This document shows, in pieces, positions 57,460 to 64,000 of a stretch of DNA of 64,000 bases; the first letter of the stretch is position 1, and every line of letters starts with the position of its first letter. The stretch is taken from contig CAVTTB010000008.1 of assembly GCA_963737555.1 (NCBI GenBank), positions 310,001 to 374,000 of the forward strand. Reading direction: 5' to 3'. This DNA is from JAHJQQ01 sp963737555. GTDB taxonomy: Bacteria > Pseudomonadota > Gammaproteobacteria > Thiohalobacterales > Thiohalobacteraceae. The translations under genes and the position numbers were made by a program. The notes below the pieces were generated by a model. It was not told the origin of the DNA. It worked only from the letters and a program-made list of their open reading frames with translations, and made no database searches.

Positions 57460-59265
57460 TCACGATTGCGGCGGCTGCTGCAGCGGCTCCAGAATCCGTC
57501 CCTCGGCGCGCAGAAAACGCAGGAAGAATTCGAAGAAGATCAGGCGCACCGTCTGGACGAAGACGATCAACGTCTCCAGCGTCAGGATCAACGTCTGACT
57601 GAGCAGCAGGTACACCGCGAACAGCAGAGGATTGTCGATGCCGGCGCCCAGATAGAGCAGGGCCTTGGACAGGCCGGCATGCGCCAGCGCGAAGGCACCG
57701 ACGCGCGCGAACGACAATGTATGGACCAACAGTTGCAGGCTGCTTTCGAGCAGGCGCGTGAATGCCGCGCGCAACGCGGACCACGGCGTGCGGTAATCGC
57801 GCAGCATGGAACCCAGCAGAAACCACCCGAGTGCGACCAGCGGAACAATCAGCGCCTCGCGTCGCCACAGCACCGCGAGTGCGCCCATATATAAAGGCAC
57901 GATGGCGGCATCGGCCATGAGCCAGCGCCAGCCGACACCGCGCCAGCGCGCCTCGATGCCCGACAGCACAATGCCCAGCAGGATCAGGCCGATGCCGAAC
58001 ACCATCGGCACGATCAATATCGGTAGCGGATCGTCGAGTGGATGCATCCACAATGGCGCGATCCAATCCTCGAAGCCGAAGACTTCACCGAAGACCAGGC
58101 CGAACGCTGCGGCGCTCAGGCCGCACGGCACCAGAAAGCGCCCTTCAGGCCAGCGCTGATACAAGATGCCGCCGACGGCGGCCAACACCAGACCGTGGCC
58201 GACGTCGGAAAACATATAGCCGAACAACAGCGGCACGATGATCGCCAGCAAGGGACGCGGATCGACTTCGTTCTCGTTGGGTGTGCCGTACAACGACATG
58301 AACAGTTCAAACGGTGCCAGCCAACCGCTTGCACGCATTGCAACCGGTGCGCGCCCGAGGGTTTCCGGCGGGAAGCGCAGCAAGGCATTGATACCGGCTC
58401 GTTGCAGCATTTCGCGCAACTCGGCGGGCGCCGCGGTCCAACCCGTGATGTAACAGAAGTGGTCGTCCTGGCTGAGTGTGCGCGCCCGCTGCAGATACCA
58501 GCGCAACAGCGACATCTCGCCCAGCGCCTCGACTACGCCGGATTCGTCACGCAGCGCCTGCTGCTGTGTTTCCAGTTCTGCGATCTCCGCCGCGAGCGCG
58601 GCGAGCCGTTGTTGAATCTGCGTGCGCCAATCGGCTTGGTTGTCTTGCAGCCAGGCTGGCAAGGCGAGCGGTTTGCAGGCTGGCATGAGTGCTTGCTCGA
58701 TGTCCGGACGCTGTTCCGGCAGACCGAGGTACAGGTAATAGCGGTGCGTCGGCCCCTGCACGAATTCTTCCAGCGTATTGTGCAGATCGAGTTGCGGCGC
58801 CTGAGTCAGCGGACAGGCGAACATTTCTTTATAGAGCAGCTGCCCCTGCGCGCCGAAACGCGCGAGATCATGCTGGCTGGTATGGGTGTGGGCGAGCAGT
58901 TCTGCCAGCAGGTTCAGATCGCTGTGTTCCTGTTGCAGGGCCGACAGGCGCATGACCAATGCCTGCGCACGCCCGCACCAGCCGGTCAGCCGTTCGAGCG
59001 CCGCCGTGGCGATCGTTTCCAGTGTCCCGCGCGGCACCAGCGGGCAGGCCTGATATTCGGGCAGGAGACGGCCGCACTCATGCAGCAAACGTTCGAAGCG
59101 CGTGACGATGGGTTGCAGTTGGCGGATCTCCAACGTCGCGTTCGCATACGGGTGTGGATCGAGTTCCACATTTCCCGAACGCGCCAACGCCAGCAGTGCC
59201 CGCACCGTCTCCGAGCGCGGCGTATAGACCGTAAAGCGCAGACTTTTCTCGGGCCGAAAGAGCAT
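57460..59265 (-). CDS. V-type ATPase subunit I (a-like), solitary
   Basis: About 601 residues from ATG 59265 (GGAGAA upstream); ATG 59295 is possible. The N-terminal 330 residues are cytoplasmic and coiled-coil rich. About seven or eight helices follow, with PLLFGYMFSDVGHGLVLAAV, EVFGFEDWIAPLWMHPLDDP and the final FARVGAFALAHAGLSKALL carrying the arginine needed for proton passage. No other V-ATPase subunit gene is present in the window. It is convergent with the suf operon. No frameshift. Its partner subunits must be elsewhere if it works in a V-type ATPase. Confidence 0.88.
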   Translation of the reverse strand: MLFRPEKSLRFTVYTPRSETVRALLALARSGNVELDPHPYANATLEIRQLQPIVTRFERLLHECGRLLPEYQACPLVPRGTLETIATAALERLTGWCGRAQALVMRLSALQQEHSDLNLLAELLAHTHTSQHDLARFGAQGQLLYKEMFACPLTQAPQLDLHNTLEEFVQGPTHRYYLYLGLPEQRPDIEQALMPACKPLALPAWLQDNQADWRTQIQQRLAALAAEIAELETQQQALRDESGVVEALGEMSLLRWYLQRARTLSQDDHFCYITGWTAAPAELREMLQRAGINALLRFPPETLGRAPVAMRASGWLAPFELFMSLYGTPNENEVDPRPLLAIIVPLLFGYMFSDVGHGLVLAAVGGILYQRWPEGRFLVPCGLSAAAFGLVFGEVFGFEDWIAPLWMHPLDDPLPILIVPMVFGIGLILLGIVLSGIEARWRGVGWRWLMADAAIVPLYMGALAVLWRREALIVPLVALGWFLLGSMLRDYRTPWSALRAAFTRLLESSLQLLVHTLSFARVGAFALAHAGLSKALLYLGAGIDNPLLFAVYLLLSQTLILTLETLIVFVQTVRLIFFEFFLRFLRAEGRILEPLQQPPQS

Positions 59266-59370
59266 GGCCAGAAATTCTCCCCCAGAAAACGCCACCAGAG
59301 ATTTCCCTTGGCGTATGCACGCAGTGTAACGGGAATGGCGATCGCTTGGTTAGTTGGGCGGCGCGGTAGG

Positions 59371-59402
59371 CATAAAAAAGGCTGCCCAGGTGGGGCAGCC
59401 TT
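59371..59402 (-). terminator. Terminator of the 71-residue orphan
   Basis: Read on the minus strand, AAGGCTGCCC pairs perfectly with GGGCAGCCTT around a five-base loop and is followed by six T. It lies 37 bases after the stop of the gene at 59440-59655. Confidence 0.9.
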
Positions 59403-59439
59403 GTTACACGGTGAGCGTGCTTTGATTAGAGGTGCGAGC

Positions 59440-59655
59440 TTAGAAGTGCGGGTCCATGATCATCTCGGGCCAGAATACCTTGTCGGGTTCTTTGGCCTGC
59501 ATTTCGGCCGCTTGCTTCTTGGCCTCGCCATAGGTCATTTCTTTGTCGAAGCGGCCCTTCTGAAAGCCGTACTTCAATTTCCAGCCCACACAGAAGCCCT
59601 TGTCATCATCTTTGCGAAACAGTGAATCAGCGCGATTGGTGTATACCCCGGCCAT
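59440..59655 (-). CDS. 71-residue orphan protein, unknown
   Basis: 71 residues: MAGVYTNRADSLFRKDDDKG, then WKLKYGFQKGRFDKEMTYGE, ending FWPEMIMDPHF. No signal peptide, membrane helix or known motif. AGGAG with ideal spacing precedes the ATG and a perfect terminator follows, so it forms a monocistronic unit of its own and is probably well expressed. I recognise no family. Confidence 0.7.
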   Translation of the reverse strand: MAGVYTNRADSLFRKDDDKGFCVGWKLKYGFQKGRFDKEMTYGEAKKQAAEMQAKEPDKVFWPEMIMDPHF

Positions 59656-59958
59656 CTGTATTTTCTCCTATTGAGTTGTATTGCGTGGACGAAATCGTGG
59701 TGTCTCGAAACGAGGCGCACCCGAGAGTCTAATCTCTTGTCGGAAGATTTCCAGGGCGAAAGTCATTCAGTGTGAGCGGTATTTTGGCGTGTGGTTGAGA
59801 CATGAGTCGGCCTCGGGCTGTTACTGTGGAGCCGGGTGCCGCGGTGGTCAACAACAGGGAACTCCACCGATCCTTCACGGTCTCTGCCTTCAGCGCTTGG
59901 GCATTCCGGCCGATCTGGGCTAGACTGGCCCTTACCACGAGTTTCATTTCGAGCCGCT
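59656..59958. other. Gap upstream of the metal efflux genes
   Basis: 303 bases without a convincing gene. It must hold the promoter of the minus-strand 71-residue gene and that of the plus-strand efflux group. I see no clear metal-responsive operator. Confidence 0.4.
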
Positions 59959-60393
59959 ATGACCCGAGTGTTCCAACAGCTCCGCCACCGCAGCCGCGCC
60001 CTCGCGCAGGGTTTGCTGGTCGTGCTGTTGGCGACCTGGATGTCGACGGTCTGTCAGCATTGCCTGGCGCAGGCAGTGGATGCACCGGCACAGGCCACGC
60101 ACTGCCAACACACTGCGCCGCCGCCCAGCGAGGGCGCAACAGACGGACATGACTGCTGCCCGCAGGCCGCAGCGCCGATCTGCGACAATGGCGATTGCGC
60201 ACAAGTATCCAGTGTCATCAGCAGCGAAACACTCACGGTCATCGCCAGCGAGGCGCCGGGCCAGGCGATTCTACCGGGCAATCTGTTCAGCCATGCTTAC
60301 TCCGCCATACCGCCGCCGCCTCTCGCGGTCGCGTACACCGCTATCTCCGATCCCTGTCCGCTCTATCTGCGCCACTGCGTGTTCCGCAATTAA
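59959..60393 (+). CDS. Small Cys/His-rich exported protein ahead of RND efflux genes
   Basis: 144 residues from ATG 59959. A hydrophobic segment (ALAQGLLVVLLATWMSTVC) is followed by Cys/His pairs, CQHCLAQ, HCQH, GHDCCPQ and ICDNGDC, that could bind metal. The C-terminal half has no recognised motif. Such short exported proteins often precede CzcCBA-type operons, and this one does. Longer upstream starts exist but lack a ribosome site. It may bind metal in the periplasm; this is inference. Confidence 0.65.
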   Translation: MTRVFQQLRHRSRALAQGLLVVLLATWMSTVCQHCLAQAVDAPAQATHCQHTAPPPSEGATDGHDCCPQAAAPICDNGDCAQVSSVISSETLTVIASEAPGQAILPGNLFSHAYSAIPPPPLAVAYTAISDPCPLYLRHCVFRN

Positions 60394-60444
60394 CTAGACT
60401 CCGCGCTATACGACACTGTCGTTATTGGTTGAGGAGTATTGCCC

Positions 60445-61705
60445 ATGGTTTCCCGTTTGCGGCCTGTCGCGGCCGCGCTGATATTGTTGTCCAGTTCCGC
60501 CCTCCAGGCGCAAGCGCCGTTGACCTTGGCCGAGGCCGAACGTCTGGCGTTGACCAATGCCGTCGAAGTGCGCGAATCGCAGGCGCAAGCGCAGGCCTTG
60601 CGCGAACAAGCCGTCGCCGATGGTCAGTTGCCGGACCCGGCATTGACGCTCGGTGCCATGAGTGTGCCGGTCGATACCTTCAGTCGTAGCACCGAACCGA
60701 TGACCCAGTTAAGCGTCGGTGTGTCGCAGGCATTTCCGCCCGGCGACACACTGGAACACCAGGCCGCGCGCACCAGCCACATGGCCAGTGCCGCGGATGC
60801 TGAAGCCGTGTTGCGTGAGCGTGAATTGCTGCGTGACGTGCGCATGGCGTATCTGGAATATGGCTATCAGCAGGCGGGACTGACACGTGATTGCCGACAC
60901 GCAGGCCGTGCTCACGGACATCGTGACGGTAACGAAATCGCTGTACCGCGTCGGCAACACCACACTCCAGGACGTGCTCAGCGCGCAACTCGAACAGTCG
61001 CTGCTGGATGATCGCGAGCGCGAGGCGAATGCCGAGCGCGATGCGGCCTTGGCTGCGCTGCAACGCTGGACCGGGCCGCTGGCGGCGGATGTTGCCTTGG
61101 CGACAGCGTTGCCCGATCTGCCGCCGCCACCCCCGCTGACACAACTACACGCGCAGCTCGATAAGCATCCGCTGCTTGCCGCGGCCAGTGCGCGCGTAGC
61201 CGCGGGACAATCGGCCGTCGATGCGGCGCGCCAACAATACAAACCCGGCTGGATGCTGAATGTCAGTTATGGCGACCGCATCGGCACTGAGCCAGATGGC
61301 ATGCGCCGCAGCGATCTGCTGACGGCCATGGTGACCTTGGATCTGCCCTTGTTTCCGGGCAAGCGCCAAGACCGACGGGTGGCCGCGAGTGTCGGCGAAG
61401 CGGACGCCATGCGTTTCGCGCGTGATGCCGCCCGCCGTGATCTGCAACGTGAAATGGACACCGATTATCCACGCTGGCAACGCCTGCAGGAACGCGAACG
61501 CGGCTATGCCGAGCACATCCTGCCGGCAGCACGCTATAACGCCGAGTCCGCATTGACCGCCTATCGCAATGGCGTCACCGATTTCACAGCGCTGATGCGC
61601 GCGACAATCACCGAGCTGGACAGTCGCCTGCAAGCACTGCGCACGCAGACGGATCGTTTACAGGCGCAGGCGCAGCTGAATTATTTTGTAGGAGACGAGC
61701 AATGA
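60445..61705 (+). CDS. CzcC/CusC-like outer-membrane efflux protein, one frameshift
   Basis: About 420 residues. Signal peptide (VAAALILLSSSALQAQA) and two TolC-type repeats rich in coiled coil (ALTNAVEVRESQAQAQALRE; later RNGVTDFTALMRATITELDS). A frameshift near 60885 splits the two repeats. It forms the outer-membrane channel for the efflux system. GAGGAG lies at the expected distance from ATG 60445. The stop overlaps the next start in ATGA. Confidence 0.85.
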
Positions 61706-63134
61706 GTTTTATCACAGTAGCTGCACGGCATTGCATCGGCGCCGTATTGCTGAGTACGGTTGTGCACTCGGTTATCGCGGAACAACGCGAGCCGCTGTTC
61801 TACCGCAACCCGATGAATCCAGAGATCACCTCGCCGGTACCTGCGCAGGATTCCATGGGCATGGATTACATTCCTGTCTACGCGGACATGTCTGACGCCG
61901 ATGCGGCGGTCGTGAGCATCGATCCCGCCGTGGTGCAGAACCTGGGTGTCCGCACCGAAACCGTCACACGCGGAACCTTCTCCCGCCGCATCGATACCGT
62001 CGGTACCGTGGCCTACAACGAACATCATATGGCGCATATGCACATGCGCGCCGAAGGCTGGATCGAACGGCTGGCTGTTCACAACGCGGGTGAACGGGTG
62101 CAGGCCGGTACAGTGCTCTTCGAAGTGTATTCACCGGTGTTGGCCAATGCCCAGGAAGAATTTCTGCAAACCCTGCGTGTCGGTCAGGCCGATCTGATCG
62201 AGGCCTCGCGCGAACGTCTGAAACTGTTGGGTGTGGACGCGCCGCAGGTGCAGGCGCTGGAGCGTACCCGCCGCGCCAGTTCGCGCATTGCCGTGCGCGC
62301 ACCACAAGCCGGCGTGTCACTGCGCTGAATGTACGTGAAGGCATGTATGTCACGCCGGATGTCGAGGTCATGAGTCTCGCCGACCTATCCAGTGTGTGGT
62401 TGCTGGCGGATGTATATGAGCGCCAGGCGGCCTGGGTAGGCGTCGGACAAAAGGCGGAGGTACGTGTGTCGTCGCGTCCCGGTGAGACTTATCAAGGCAC
62501 AGTGGAGTTCATCTATCCCAGTCTCGATCCGAAAACGCGCACCTTGCGCGCGCGCCTGCGCTTCGATAATCCCGGCGAGGAATTGAAGCCCGGCATGTAC
62601 GCCAATGTGCAGATTCAAGCCGAACCCCGCGCGGCGGTGCTGAGCGTGTCACGCCAGGCGCTGATCCGTTCCGGCCGCACCGACCGCGTGATTGTCGCGC
62701 TCGGCGACGGAAAATTCCGCGCCGCGGACGTCGTCACTGGCGTGGAATCGGGCGACGCCATCGAGATTGTCTCCGGTTTGGAGGAGGGCGAACAAGTCGT
62801 GGTCTCGGGCCAGTTCATGATCGATTCGGAAGCCAGCATCAAGGCCAGTGTGCTGCGCATGCAAAGCGGTGCGCAAGCGGAACCACCGGCCGTCGAACCT
62901 GAATCGTCAATCATGGGCGAAGGGACCGTGACTGCGGTGATGGTCGATAAACGCATGCTGACCATCGCGCATGCACCGATCGAGGCCTTGGGTTGGCCGG
63001 AGATGACGATGGATTTTACGTTGACTGAGCGTGCCGATCTTACGCAGGTAAAGGTCGGTAGCCATATTTCATTTTCCATGGTGCAGGGTAAAGAGGGGGC
63101 TTATCACGTCGATTCGATTGAGGTGATGGAGTGA
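61702..63134 (+). CDS. CusB/CzcB-like membrane-fusion protein with fused CusF domain, one frameshift
   Basis: About 478 residues: signal peptide; a degenerate metal-binding motif (YRNPMNPEITSPVP with DSMGMDYIPVY); lipoyl and barrel domains (AHMHMRAEGWIERLAVHNAG); after a frameshift near 62325 the adaptor continues GMYVTPDVEVMSLADLSSVW. The last 75 residues are a CusF-like domain with the metal ligands ALGWPEMTMDFTL (Trp, Met, Met). The periplasmic adaptor and the copper/silver chaperone are thus one protein. It links the RND pump to the outer-membrane channel. Confidence 0.88.
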
Positions 63135-63171
63135 GGATATGAGTTTCTGGTTCCGCTTTTGTTTCGCCCTT

Positions 63172-63779
63172 TGCTGGGCGAGGTACTTTTCTTTGCTTCG
63201 CGGTTGGCTTTTTTCCGCGCTGCTGCGCGGGTTACTTTCTCTTGCGTGCCCAAGAGAAAGTAACCAAAGAGAAGGGCACCCCGACGGCTTGCCCGCTACG
63301 CGGGTACCCTGCGCTCCTCGCCCTTTTGCGCGCGCGCCTAACTCGCGATTGCAAACAGCGCAATCGCTCAGACAGGAGGCGCGCTTCATCGCAAAAGGGC
63401 TGCGGTGCTCGGCTGCGCCGACGGGGCTCGGGAGCACGGTTCGTTTTTATGTGGGAGCGGCATGTAACCGTGAACAGACATACTGTTGATCGTTCGTGGC
63501 CAATGCCCCAGGGCCGCACTTTCAGTGCAAGCGCCTCACCTTTAGGTTGCTCCTACAGGTGAGTGTTTTGGTTTTGACGTTAACCCCCGTAGGTGCAGCC
63601 GAGCATCGCAGCGCACAGCGGGGAAAGCGAGCAACTGTTTGAGCGCGCGTAGCGGCGAGTTTTGCGAGCGACCGCTGTGCGCGAGAAGCGCAGGGAAGTC
63701 GCCGTTAGGCGACCAAACCTCCGGGCCGCCTTTCTTTTGGGTACTTTTCTTTGGCGGCGCAAAGAAAAGTACCTCGCCC
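63172..63779. repeat. Inverted-repeat block in the 63135-63917 gap
   Basis: The 783-base gap between cusB and cusA is made largely of repeats. GGGCGAGGTACTTTTCTTTG (63176-63195) recurs inverted at 63760-63779. Shorter perfect palindromes are GTTACTTTCTCTTG (63231-63244 with 63251-63264) and GTACTTTTCTTTG (63741-63753 with 63760-63772). Sequences of this type, including the AAAGTAACCAAAGAGAAGGG segment, recur in many beta- and gammaproteobacteria and yield spurious reading frames. I see no real gene in the gap. Confidence 0.85.
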
Positions 63780-63917
63780 CAGCAGGGGCGAAAGAACGGC
63801 CAAGATTGCAAGAGAAAGCACCTCGCCCAGCACAGAGGCGAATGTAAAGGTTAATGACGGAACGGTCCGCGCAAACAACATGCGCATTACAGACACAAAA
63901 ATTACCAGAGCCCAACC

Positions 63918-64000
63918 ATGATAAAGAACCTCATCCACTGGTCCATCAACAACCGTTTCCTGGTGCTGCTGATGACCGTCATGCTCACCGCCTGGGGCAT
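63918..64000 (+). CDS. CusA/CzcA-type RND transporter, start only
   Basis: The first 27 codons are visible, MIKNLIHWSINNRFLVLLMT and on, matching the N-terminal cytoplasmic turn and first membrane helix of heavy-metal RND pumps. The gene runs out of the window. Order (C, B, A) and the CusF domain on the adaptor suggest copper or silver export. Confidence 0.85.
   Translation, partial: MIKNLIHWSINNRFLVLLMTVMLTAWG

Noticed and set aside
63139..63915. Several open frames of 60-120 codons between cusB and cusA
   Set aside because: They run through palindromic repeat sequence, overlap on both strands and have compositions typical of spurious frames from these dispersed repeats.

Overview
The window suggests a chemolithoautotrophic sulfur-oxidising proteobacterium, most likely gammaproteobacterial. 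The case rests on a sulfite dehydrogenase (soeABC), ATP sulfurylase and APS reductase (sat-aprBA) in one cluster, followed by about 30 kb of carbon-fixation genes with two RuBisCOs (green-type form IA and red-type form IC). GC is moderately high, and several families of short inverted repeats sit between genes. I cannot name the genus from the sequence alone. Many otherwise conserved genes carry one or more single-base frameshifts (soeABC, sat, cbbO, aldolase, hyfG, purE, sufB, sufU, czcC, cusB). This looks more like draft-quality sequence than decay of an autotroph's core genes, so I annotate them as genes with frameshifts.

Layout. 1-6360: the 3' part of a NapC/NirT-type multihaem cytochrome, an integrase remnant, a broken PAS-GGDEF-EAL gene, a SHP/DHC haem-protein pair and an HD-GYP protein. 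6357-12478 (minus): moaA and soeC-soeB-soeA; MoaA supplies the molybdopterin that SoeA needs. 12824-16785 (plus): sat, aprB, aprA, closed by a strong terminator. The direct (Soe) and indirect (Apr/Sat) routes of sulfite oxidation are therefore back to back. 17170-28346: a YkgJ-like protein, a first CbbQ/CbbO-like pair, form IA cbbLS with a perfect 24-bp palindrome upstream, a terminator, a small orphan, a second cbbQ/cbbO pair, and a class II aldolase fused to a Dabb domain. 28376-33132: psiE-like, ubiA-like, a sigma-54 activator, and a divergent tauE-cysC unit with a clear -24/-12 promoter.

33315-42034 is the most unusual part. A protein with a C-x-D / H / C zinc-site pattern resembling LCIB-type carbonic anhydrases is followed by a hydrogenase-4-like set (hyfB, C, E, F, G, I). 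Its large subunit has lost the nickel-binding cysteines. Lying between two RuBisCO operons, with no carboxysome genes in view, this could be a complex-I-like, energy-coupled CO2-hydration/bicarbonate system. By analogy it would match cyanobacterial NDH-1MS or the DAB pumps, built on a different scaffold. This is inference. 42257-48134: form IC cbbLS with cbbX and an orphan (minus), a divergent LysR regulator and a second LysR regulator.

48187-57447: a Ca2+/cation antiporter, purE-purK, purC, and a suf operon (Rrf2 regulator, sufB, C, D, U, T, Rieske) that lacks the cysteine desulfurase sufS usually found between sufD and sufU. 57460-59655 (minus): a solitary V-type ATPase subunit I and a 71-residue orphan with its own terminator. 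59959-64000: a Cys/His-rich exported protein and a copper/silver-type RND efflux system (czcC, cusB with a fused CusF domain, start of cusA), separated by a 0.8-kb block of inverted repeats. No tRNA, rRNA or CRISPR array was recognised.
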